From Lactuca virosa (taxonomy: Eukaryota > Streptophyta > Magnoliopsida > Asterales > Asteraceae), in assembly GCA_928212115.1 (NCBI GenBank), contig CAKMRJ010005634.1, positions 254,107,449 through 254,171,448 on the forward strand: 64,000 nucleotides of DNA. The letters run 5' to 3'. Below, piece after piece: positions 12,301-21,898 of this stretch. A model generated the notes under the pieces. It did not search any database. It was given only the letters and a program-made list of their open reading frames with translations, and had not been told where the DNA came from. The translations under genes and the position numbers were made by a program. Each line of letters opens with the position of its first letter. The stretch's first letter is position 1.

Positions 12301-12393
12301 ACTTTGATCACTATTGCAAATTGTTGTTATGATACTATACATGAAGTCCTCCACCCCCGGACGTTTCCGCTATCCTTGGTTTGAGGGTGTGAC
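9381..12393 (+). repeat. Element A 3' LTR
   Basis: Starts TGTGACAACC after the polypurine tract and ends ...GGTGTGAC at about 12393. The 5' LTR ends ACA but this copy reads ACT, so the last base or two are changed or lost. About 3.01 kb, matching the 5' copy including the splice-site motif (10810) and two-hairpin block (11682-11880). Confidence 0.92.
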
Positions 12394-12641
12394 TACATCG
12401 TTCCATTGTAGTAACAAAAAAAAAACTTATCTTAAGTTCGTATCCAGTGAGGATCGAGATTGTGACTTGAAGGTCATAATTTGGAGTCTAACGTGAGATA
12501 GGGAGCAAGTGCAAGATCGAGCACCGCCTGCAGTCAAGGAGTCCAAGAGTTGGATACTCGTTCGAAGAAACATCAAAGTTACGGTTACTACTTAGGATGA
12601 AGAGATAACGTATGGATTCATCATGTGAGCCCTGTTTCTTT

Positions 12642-12664
12642 GATGATTCCGGGACGTAATCATC
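12642..12664 (+). other. Pre-polypurine-tract hairpin (B)
   Basis: Ten-base arms with one mismatch around the same CG-GGA-CG core as in A and E, but with different outer arm bases. Confidence 0.55.
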
Positions 12665-12777
12665 CTAAGGGGGAGATAATTGTAACGCCCGTAGATCCGG
12701 GCTAGTCAATTTAGAGATAATAGGGGTCGAAAACGACTTTTCGACAAAAGATTATTTAGAATAAATAATCGTAACCA

Positions 12778-13355
12778 AGTTGTAGAATATGTCTCAAGGG
12801 TTCCGTACATATAAAGAACGCCGAAATCCGAGTTATAACCAAGAAGTTATGACCCGTCGAAGTTTTTCGGCAAAACCGGCACGGCACAGGGAGACGTAAA
12901 TAGTGAATTTACGATAGAGGACTTTTTAGCCTTAGTGATCTAAACAAAAGTTGTAGTATACGTTAAACCGAGAACATACAAACAAAGAACGCCCAAATCT
13001 GACTTCGTATGAGGAAGTTATGATTTTTCTAAGATTTGGCATAGCAGTGCACGACCCGAAACTCGAATTTTAGTTCGAGCGGTTTTTGGCCAACGTGACC
13101 TAAATGAGAGTTGAAGATCTCATTAATAGGAACTCAACGATAGAAAGACAGACAAAAACGGAGTCCGTATGAAGGAGTTACGAATTCTTCGCGGTCATTT
13201 AACAGTCTAATCTCCTCGTACTGTTAAATTTAAGATCGGTCGAGAATTAGCCGACGGAGTCAAAATGAAAGTTGTAGATCTTATTTTTAACTACGCGTGG
13301 ATATAAAGAACATTGAAAACGGAGCTCGTATGTGAAAGTTATGAATTTTTGAAAA
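12778..13355 (+). repeat. Four degenerate ~160-bp modules in the B LTR
   Basis: Modules start near 12778, 12946, 13106 and 13267 (spacings 168, 160, 161). Each runs GTTGTAGAT-like, AAAGAAC-like, then CGTATGAGGAAGTTATGA-like sequence. The E LTR has the same series with spacings 167, 160, 160. Confidence 0.7.
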
Positions 13356-13382
13356 TCGGCTGTTTTACCCTCTGTGCGATGC

Positions 13383-13483
13383 CACGTGTCAGCACCAGGT
13401 TTTGCCTTGGAGCCTAAGCAAGCTCACGAGGTGAACACTAAAAAACTCACGAGGTGAGTGACCCCAATTCAGCCTATAAATAG
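13383..13483 (+). promoter_or_regulatory. Core promoter of the B LTR
   Basis: A perfect G-box CACGTG (13383-13388) and two near-palindromes, CTCACGAGGTGAA (13423-13435) and CTCACGAGGTGAG (13446-13458). Then TATA box CTATAAATAG at 13474-13483. The layout resembles the E promoter. Confidence 0.7.
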
Positions 13484-15036
13484 AGACGCACCCCTCCTTC
13501 ATTTCTCACACCATACTCTTTCTTTCCTCTCTCCATACTCTCTCTAATACCCCCCAAACCCCCCTAAAGCCTAGGGTAACTCCCTAGCACGAGGCGGAAG
13601 CCTCGGAGCGCCCGACGGCTCCGAGAAGAAGAGCCTTTCGGCTCGGAAACGCTGCTCCAGCGAAGCCTGGTTTTGAGAAAAACCCGCTGTAAGTGAGCTG
13701 CGCCTATGCTATTTTTAATATAGCTTTTATTTAATTATAGTAACATTATTAGGACCTTAAATAATTATTTGGGCTATTATTATGAGTTATATAGAGTGTT
13801 GTTTAACGCTTATATAATAGTAATAATAGCTAGACTATTAATTAGTCGCGTTTAACGTTAGACTAAACCCTAGTGGTATTGATACTAGGTTTTGTCGAAG
13901 GAAATTGTTTTAAGAGTAACGAAGTGCTGTCCGAGTACCGAGTCACCACCTTACCAAGTGAGTGCATAGTCCCTTTCATCTTACACATAGATATGAAGTA
14001 TTTAATATAAATTACGTGCTATGTGTGAATATTGTTTGTATACTTGCCGTCTGTGCTGGGTGAAAGATTTTTATACATGTTTTAAATGATTTAAACTGTA
14101 TATGTATTTTATATCTACAAAATGTGTTGGGTAAAACATGGGTAGATGAAATAGTTGCTGTGTGACAAAAATATAATGATGATAAGTGATATAGACCATG
14201 AGATAAGGGTGAGAGGTAAACCATGAGAGAAGCCTTTTACCCATGTGTTGGCCCCGTCATTCAGCAGAGTATGGATGACAACCACGGACTATTCTAGACA
14301 GTCCAGTGGACACTAGCAGGCTCGCAACCTGTAGGTGTTTTGAACTGTGTATTCACCAGGTGTAATCTAAAAACCCATCGACATGTATTGCGAGTGGATT
14401 CTCGGAAACGATACCGTCGATAAACGAGATAAAACCCATTGACCTGTATTGCGAGAGGAGTCTCGGAAACGATACTGTCAATAAACGAGATAAACCTTGG
14501 TAACTATGGAATTAGTGCCTGTTGAGTAAACCTTGGCAACGATGGATTTCGTACCTATTCCTTAGGATAAACCTTAGGAATAAATAAACGAGGAATAGCT
14601 GAATTCTTAGGGTAGAATAAAGAAGATAATGGGGACGGGTAATTGGGTTGATTGTCTAAATGTTTAAACATAATAATTATATTATTGTAGGTTGAAAACC
14701 CTATATACTCACCAGATTTCCCAACCTGACCCACTCAGTTTATTTATATCACAGGTGTTGATATGAAGTCACATTACACTGAGAGATTAAGGAGATATAA
14801 ATCACTAGTGATAATGAATGTAAGTTCTGTTTATGCTTATGTTTCTGTATTGACGATGACATCCCAAATGTTTTAAAATGAATAAAAACACATTTATTCA
14901 GAAATGCTTTGATAACGTATTTATCATGTTTTACTGGGAACAAATTCCGCAACATTTTTATTAAAAGAGGTACTCTGATTTTTATAAAGCATAAACAAAA
15001 TCGGTCTTTTCTGGCCATGAAAATGGGGATGTCACA

Positions 15037-16387
15037 GTAGCTGTAGAGAAGAGTGGGGTTGGAATGGGGATGGATGAAGCGATTGTAGATGTGATAGGTA
15101 GTGGACAAGGAGTAATAGTGATAGGAACCGAAAGTGGAACAGAGCGAGGAGGTAAGGTTCGGTTGCTATTATCAGTTGGTGAGGGTGGAGGCGAATTACC
15201 TCGAGATGCACTATCGGTTTCTGTAGCTTCATCATCAGTTGATTCCGGGTCAATATCACAGGCTACTTTTGGGTCTGGTTCGCTATCAGATGGAACATAC
15301 TCAGCATCACTCGTAGAAGGTGAAGAAGACTTCGGTCGACGAGCTTTCTTTTTGACCCTTCTCTTCTTTGGAACAGTAGGCTCGGCGTTCGCTGCCTTGC
15401 GTTTCTTTGGGGTGGAAACCTTGGAGGATTGACCCGCTTTGTCTCCTTTAGTATCAGCCTTCTTCCCTCGTTTCGATGGCTTGTCAGCAGCATCTAATGA
15501 GCTCTGCATCTCTGTAGTGAGAATGCGAGGACCTGAAGGAGTCAACTTCTTGTAATCATTCATGACTGTGCTTTCATTGGAGACACATCGGCTCACTGAC
15601 TCAGGAATCGAACCGATGAATAAGAACTTCGTTGGATCTGTCATAATAATCTTGACTGTGTGAAAAGTTGCAATGGAGGACCGCAGAGCACCTTCCATAA
15701 CAGGAATCTGAAAGCTCTGAATTGCTCTTTGAGTAATCAGCGTCCAAAAGCGACCACATGAGATCTCATAGTGTTTTGTTGATGATTTGAGACTCTGCAC
15801 CAGTTGTGCCCATAGAAGTGACCCATAATCGAGATTGATACCATTATAGATACCATAGAGAATTGTCAGGAACCCTTTGCTTGCCCCATCCGAACCTGCA
15901 ACACGTTTTGCTAAACCCTTGTAGAGAAGGGTAAGCAAACCATTCCACTGTGGTGGCAAACAAGACTTCTTAAACTTCGTCACTGTCGTTAGAATGTATG
16001 TGTAGCCCATGTCGTAAAAAACTGAAACAACTGGGTCGTTGTGATAAAGTCCAGTGAGATGACAGAGGCGTCTGCAGAAAGCCCTTGCAATGAAGCAAAT
16101 CGAGCCTTGGAAACTGATGTCTTTTGGTTGAAGATATCGAAGAAGATTCATTCCTTGCGCTTGTCGTAGGAAGCAGTGAAGTACACCTGAGATAGAAGAG
16201 ACATCGGAACAGATTCAACCTGTGTAAGTGCAATCACCAGTGGAGAATACTTCAGGAACTCGACAACGTGGAGCATGTATGAATCATAGAGAAAAGGATC
16301 CAGTTGAATGATAAGGTTCTGATTAGGCTTGATCGTGATCAATGATGATGACACAATTTGATCTTGAACAGAGGATGATTCCGACAT
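15037..16387 (-). pseudogene. Extra 3' ORF of element H (uncharacterised)
   Basis: Lies downstream of RNase H in the position where some SIRE-type elements carry an extra or env-like ORF. The first part (ATG near 16387, MSESSSVQDQ) stops near 16148. A second frame continues with YDMGYTYILTTVTKFKK, then PPQWNGLLTLLYKGLAKR, GSDGASKGFL and YGIYNGINLDYGSLLW. After this comes a Lys/Arg-rich stretch resembling a nuclear localisation signal (KKRRVKKKARR, about 15333-15374), then an acidic Ser/Thr-rich region and a Pro-rich tail. I see no signal peptide or clear transmembrane segment, so an envelope role is not supported. I recall similar proteins as hypothetical ORFs in composite-family genomes. The B LTR cuts off the C-terminus. 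Confidence 0.65.
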
Positions 16388-18008
16388 TGTTGCAGTGAGG
16401 AAGAAGATGAATAGTGTAGAATCGCCGCTGTGTTTGTGAAAGAGAGATGAGAGTTCGTAAAGGAGCCCAATGGTTTCGAGAAAATCTTTTATACTATCTC
16501 TAGGAGAGAGAAACTTCCATTTGTGATGATGACTGAATTTCTGAAATGTCGCCTGAAAAAGCGCGATATGACAGCCTGGTATCCCGAGATATACGTCAAC
16601 AGGCGTGGGTATGGAAACCGTTTCAAAGTCATACGCATTTTCGATCTTATCCCCTTTTCAAAATTTCGAACCGTTTCAACTTCATGCTGACTCACCGTTA
16701 TTCGTATTGTGCACATCAACTATCGCTTCTTAAAGAACTCACCATATATGTTAGAACCGAAAGCACATGTCTAATAATTGCCATTAGAACTGTTAACAAG
16801 AATTTGGAAAATCATAAAGACCTTCGTGCAAGAGTGTGCCAATGAAAAGAAATAAAGCAATATATTTATGGGATTTAAGTGATGTCTATTTAGACATGAA
16901 ACTGATGATCCCGGGCACGAATCTCTTCCTTCAAAGTCAAGAGAGACTGAGAAGTGTCTGTGTGGTTTCCCGTAAAATACGATCAAATGTTTGTAAAGAA
17001 ACATTTAAAGGCATCTTTTCAATAATAGGCTTTAAAAGGTAGCTTACCTTCAACCGAACTTTGATACTTGAAATAAGACCGAAAGTTAGGTGAAGTACTT
17101 GTGAAACCGATGTGGTTTGTTGAACAAGTAGGTTTGAAAATATATATAGTACCTGGAAAATATTAAGAAATCTCAAAAAAAAAATAAACTGGATCTTATG
17201 GGCAGAAACGTCCTGGTGTTAGACAGTTTAATAAAGATCACGCAAAAAGAAAAAGAGATTTCGTGAGGTAACAAGTAAGAGCTTGAACATAAGAGTGTTC
17301 ACCGTCAATTCATTTAAGATGTTGGATTTTGGGTTTCACTTAGCTCGTGGTAGACGAAACTAAGATCATCAACACAAAATTTGTGTAACCATAAACCTCA
17401 GTGTTAATGTCTGAGAGTCTCAAGGGTTACGAATGTCGAGCGAAATTAGATGGAGAAATATGAGGTGGTTAAGGAACCGAAAGTACCTCTGTTATATAAG
17501 AGTGACAAAACAGAAAACTCTTAACTCATTATGAGAAGAGTAAGGTAGCTCAAGACTTGAGTAATTTTAACAGCCTGATTGGGAAGAAACGATTTGTGTT
17601 TATCGAATCATTAAGGCTTGACTTAGAGTCATGGAGGCTTCAGTCTACATGCAGCAGCATGCTTCTAGGGACTCTTAACTAGTACATAGAGAAGCATGTT
17701 ATACCTGCCCCAATGTCATTGTGTTTCGCTTCCTTGAACTTGAATGAAGTTTGAAAATTAAAAAAACTTAAAAACGAATATAAAAAAAATTGTAGTTTTT
17801 GGATTTTTCTGAAAAATAATAAAAACAGAAATGAAAATATTTTTGGATTTTTGGATTTTTCTGAAAAAGAAATAAAAACAGAAAAGAAAATATTTTTGGA
17901 TTTTTCTTAAAAATAACTAAAATTAAAATAAAGATGAAATATAGGCATATGGAAGAATAAGAAAGATTTACAAAAATGTACAACCGAAACCATACCTTAG
18001 AAAAGATG
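16388..18008 (-). other. Non-coding spacer of H between RNase H and extra ORF
   Basis: About 1.6 kb without a supported gene. It contains an AT-rich direct repeat (17792-17928) and borders the 50-bp palindromic array. Short ORFs have no domain signal. Confidence 0.6.
17792..17928. repeat. AT-rich tandem repeat, three copies of ~45-53 bp
   Basis: Unit TTTTTGGATTTTTCTGAAAAA plus ATAAAAACAGAAA, starting near 17792, 17838 and 17891; the last copy is partial. Confidence 0.7.
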
Positions 18009-18250
18009 AAACGAAATAGACCGAGCGATCGGTTCATTTCGGTTCCTAAAAAAAATTAAGAGTCGAAATAGACCGAGCGGTCGGTTCATTTCGGTTCCTA
18101 AAAATTTAAGAGACGAAATAGAACGACTGTTTGGTTCATTTCGGTTCCTTAAAATTTAAGAGCCAAAATGGGCCGAGCGTTCGGTTCATTTCGGTTCTCG
18201 AAAATTCAGGAGCTGAAATAGACCGAGCGTTCGCTCTATTTCGTCTGTTC
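18009..18250. repeat. 50-bp tandem array whose units are imperfect palindromes
   Basis: Five units, at about 18009, 18061, 18111, 18161 and 18211, with an exact 50-bp period for the middle ones. In each, CGAAAT-A-GACCGA and TCGGTT-C-ATTTCG flank a 4-base GCGN loop. Located just 3' of the H RNase H coding end. Confidence 0.85.
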
Positions 18251-18259
18251 AATTTTATT

Positions 18260-20014
18260 GAGATATGAATGGTTTTGGTACTGACTCAGCTTCCATCATT
18301 CCTAAGCCTGTGAGTATTTTGTTAAAGCTTGCTTCAGTTAAGGCTTTAGTGAAGATGTCAGCCAGTTAATTTGAGGACCGAACAAAGTGAACCTCAACAT
18401 TTCCATCTTCAACGTGGTCCTTGATAAAGTGATATCGCAGTGCAATATGATTTGTCTTTGAGTATTGCACTGGACTGTGACATATCCTAATCGCACTTTC
18501 AAAGTCACAATATAGAGGGATTTTCTTCATGCTTAGGCCATAATCTCTAAGTTGGCTTTGTATCCATATGACTTGAGATGTACAGGATGCTGCAGCTATG
18601 TACTCTGCTTCGGCTGTGGATAGAGACATGCATGTTTGTTTCTTTTACTGCCAACTGACAAGTTTGCCATCAAGGAACTGGCATCCACCGGTTGTGCTCT
18701 TTCGGTCCAATCCACATCCACCAAGATCAGCATCAGAGAAGGCTTGAACAAAGAAGCCGGATTTTGCAGGATACCAAAGACCGAGCGAAGTGGTTCGCTT
18801 CAAATAATGGAAGATATTTTTCACTACAAGCATATGAGGTTCTCTTGGATTTGCTTGAAACCTAGCACAATAGCAGAAAGAAAACATAATATCTGGTCTA
18901 CTTGTCGTTAGATACATAAGAGACCCTATCATTTGACGATAGAGAGTCGTATCAACCGCTGGGTTTTCAAGTGATGGAGTCAACTTGCCATTGGAACCTT
19001 TACTTTAGAATCTCCCGTCATGCCGAACTTCGTTAATAGAGTCTTCGTGTATGCTTCCTGATTAATGAAGATGCCCTCTGGTCCCTGTCTTATATTCAAT
19101 CCAAGGAAAAAGTTAATTGGACCCATTGCGCTCATTTCAAACTTAGTCTCCATCAACTTCCTGAATTCAGCTGTTAAGCTAGGATTCGTGGAGCCGAAGA
19201 TGATGTCATCGACATAAATCTGAACTATCATTAAGTGTTCGCCTTCTTTCTTACGAAAGAAGTTTGGGTCAACCGAACCTTGCTTGAATTTTGACATTTT
19301 GAGAAAAGGAGTAAGAGTTTCATACCAGGCTCTCGGGGCTTGCTTCAATCCATATACTGCTTTATCCCGTATGTAGCAGTGATCAGGATACCTCTCGTTC
19401 ACAAATCCGGGTGGTTGCTCAACATACACCGTTTCTTCTAGTTCTCCATTTAAGAAAGCGCATTTTACGACCATTTGGAAAACTTCAAAGTTTTTATGTG
19501 CAGCGTATGCCAAAAAGATTCTTACAGATTCCAACCTTGCTACTGGAGCGAAGGTCTCTTCATAGTCTATCCCTTCTTCTTGGCAATATCCTTTCACCAC
19601 TAGCCTCGCTTTGTTGCGAATGACATTTCCCTCTTTATCCGGTTTGTTTCTAAAGACCCATTTCAAACCGACCACAAATGCATCCTTTGGTGTGGGAATC
19701 AGTCTCCAAACACGATTTCGTTCAAACTCATGGAGTTCATCTTGCATAGCTTGCACCCAATCAGAATGATCAAGAGCAGCATTTACCGTTTTCGGTTCAA
19801 TTTTGGAGACAAACGAATTAAACATGCAGAATTCTACTTGAGAGAATAAAGAAGTTTTCTTCGCTTTCATTTGAGAACGTGTGAGGGCTCCTTCAGATGA
19901 TTCACTGATTATTTGAGTTTTAGGATGATCCTTTGTCCATTTTATGAGAGGGGGGTAATTCGGATCATAGGCAGGATCCAGCTCAGCATTGACTTCTTCT
20001 TCCAGTTCTGACAT
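18260..20014 (-). pseudogene. pol: Element H reverse transcriptase and RNase H
   Basis: Copia RT starting around the DPNYPPLIKWTKDHP linker. Motifs include WVQAMQDELHEFERN, LKWVFRNK, the catalytic IYVDDIIFGS box, FFLGLNI, then RNase H (SLSTAEAEYIAAASCT; CDFESAIRI; KTNHIALRYHFIKDHV). The first catalytic Asp, normally in QMDVKCAFLNG, reads Val here (QMVVKCAFLNG). One frame change lies near 18980. The RNase H frame is broken near 18363-18640 and continues with ADIFTKALTEASFNK in the adjacent sequence. Confidence 0.85.
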
Positions 20015-20413
20015 GTCGTCGTTGTCATTTGCATTTTCATTCTCACCCTCAAATGGTGAACCGAAACCTATGTCAGGTTCAGTGCTCTCCCCCTTAATTG
20101 GATCTTCTTTGGTTGGGGTTGTTGATGGATTCTCCCCCTGGAAAGGCGTGTTGGTTGTTTGTGGTGTAGACGAACCCTCCCCCTGGAATACAGTCTTTTC
20201 TCTTGGAGGGTCATCTGTAGCTGGATTTTCACCGGATGCAGTAGTTGCATTTTGATTCTGCTTCTCGGTTGATTGATGAGGCTCTCTTTCCGTTACTTTT
20301 GCAGCTTCATCGATGATTTTATTAGATTATCGATTTTGTTATCATCTGACTTCGCTTCTGAATTAATCGCTTTTTCTGGTTCATCAAACAGTAACATCTA
20401 CTCATCAAACAGA
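20015..20413 (-). pseudogene. Linker between integrase and RT of element H
   Basis: Low-complexity acidic region rich in Pro, Ser, Gly and Glu, with repeated FQGE-type blocks and internal stops. Such linkers commonly separate integrase and RT in copia polyproteins. Confidence 0.55.
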
Positions 20414-21797
20414 TTAACAATTGGAACCGTGACTTGACCAGTTTCTGTAAAAGATCTCCTCCGTTGGACTTTTGGTTGTTCGCATTTTCTTCACATAATT
20501 ATCGTCAAAAGTAACATAATATGTTTCTTTAATCTTCTTCGAGCGTTTGTTTAGAACCTTATATGCTTTTGAAGTAAGTGAATAACCAATAAAGATTCCT
20601 TCATCTGGCATAACATCAAACTTGTTTCGGTTCTCTTTGGAGTTGAAAATGAAGCATCTTGAACCTAACACATGGAAAAACTTCACATTAGGCTTACGAT
20701 CATTCAGAATTTCATATGGAGTGATGGAGAATCTCTTGTTCAAGAAGGATCGGTTCTGAGTGTAGTATGCAGCAGCAATAGCATCAGCCCAGAAGTATAG
20801 TGGAAGAGAAGCGAAGCTCAACATGGTTCTGGCTGATTCACATAAAGAACGGTTTCGTCTTTCAACGATTCCATTCTGCTGTGGAGTATAGGGAGCATAA
20901 AAGTTGTGAGTTACACCCTTTTCAACCAGAAATTCTTTGAAATATTTATTCTTAAACTCAATACCATTGTCGCTTCTTATATTTCGTACCACCTTTCGCA
21001 GCTGGACTTCCACTTGCTTGATAAAAACCTTCAGCTTGGGAGTTGCCTATGATTTCTGTTTAAGAAAGAAAACCCAGCTGAAGCGAGAAAAATCATCTAC
21101 AATAACATGTATAAACTTACTACCACCAAAGCTCTCAATAGCCGAAGGACCACATAAGTCGATGTGCAGTAGTTCAAGTGGTTCGATGTTCTTTGTATTG
21201 ATGCGTGTAGGGTGACTTTTTCTGCTTTGCTTGCCCATCGCACATGCTGCGCACAGATGTTCTTTGTCAAATTTGAGAACAGGAAGTCCACACACGTGGT
21301 CACCAAGCACCAGCTTATTAATGTCTTTGAAGTTCAAATGGGACAGTCTTCGGTGCCATAACCAACTTTCATCTGTGTTCGCCTTTGATAGAAAACATAT
21401 TGCTGGCTTTCCTTTTATCGGGTTGATATTTAGAGGAAACATCTCCTTTTTTCGCTCAGATTTCAACAAAATCTTCTTCGTTTGTTTTTCAATTATCTCT
21501 GAGCCCTCATCGTCAAACGAGACTTTTAAACCGGTTCCTGCAACTAGTTGAGAAACGCTGATGAGGTTATGCTGCAATCCTTCTACGTAGGCGACCTTTC
21601 GTATAGAGAAATCTCCATTGGTGATCATCCCATATCCTTTGGTCGTGCCGTAAGAGTTGTTGCCCGAACTTCACACATCCACCGTCCTTAAGGGACCGAA
21701 ACTCCCTTAGTTCTTCCCTCCTTCCTATCATGTGACGGGAGCAGCCATTATCGATATACCATTCTTCATCAAACTGCTCGTCACTGATTACCTGCAA
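20414..21797 (-). pseudogene. pol: Element H protease and integrase
   Basis: The protease begins with YIDNGCSRHM (near 21760); the usual copia motif is D-S-G-C-S, so the catalytic Ser reads Asn. The integrase N-terminal zinc region follows (LWHRRLSHLNF ... CAACAMGKQSRKSH). The catalytic core has DLCGPS, IRSDNGIEFKN and PQQNGIVERRNR, the D, D and E segments of the DDE triad. An in-frame stop lies near 21047 and frame changes lie between protease and integrase. Integrase catalytic residues are preserved in otherwise broken sequence. Confidence 0.85.
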
Positions 21798-21898
21798 AAA
21801 TTAAGCAGATTGAGGAACCCAAAGTCGCTTGGGCCCTGGTGAGACTTTTACAGAATAGGGAATTGTAACCGAAAGATCAACCATATATGTTCTTTTTA

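Larger units (their letters stand above)
1..12393 (+). mobile_element. Element A: Tekay-like Ty3/gypsy LTR retrotransposon
   Basis: Nearly complete chromovirus. The order is 5' LTR (truncated by the window edge), tRNA-Met-type PBS, extra ORF-X, gag, protease, RT, RNase H, integrase, chromodomain-like tail, polypurine tract and 3' LTR. Window base 1 aligns with base 9430 in the 3' LTR, so 49 bases of the 5' LTR lie outside. Integrase before the 3' end, after RT/RNase H, defines Ty3/gypsy; the chromodomain-like tail and ~3 kb LTRs point to the Tekay/Del group. The LTRs align end to end with scattered substitutions. The coding region has two frameshifts and two nonsense codons, so this copy is probably not autonomous. 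The 3' LTR abuts the 3' internal end of element B, so A is nested in B. Confidence 0.93.
12394..15036 (+). mobile_element. Element B: 3' part of a second gypsy element
   Basis: Only the last ~290 internal bases, the polypurine tract and the 3' LTR are visible; the rest should lie left of the window because A inserted here. 12394-12641 has no intact ORF. The pre-PPT hairpin and an AAGGGGGAGA tract (12667-12676) mark the internal end. B is itself inserted in H's extra ORF, because H coding resumes at 15037. Confidence 0.82.
12681..15036 (+). repeat. Element B 3' LTR
   Basis: Begins TGTAACGCCC after the polypurine tract and ends GGGGATGTCACA at 15036 (TG...CA). Holds four ~160-bp modules, a G-box, two CTCACGAGGTGA sites and a TATA box. 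It also has a donor-like CAA|GTGAGTGCATAG (about 13959) comparable to the LTR donors of A, D and E. Confidence 0.85.

Noticed and set aside
15064..15432. 122-codon plus-strand ORF
   Set aside because: Antisense shadow of the low-complexity C-terminal part of the H extra ORF.
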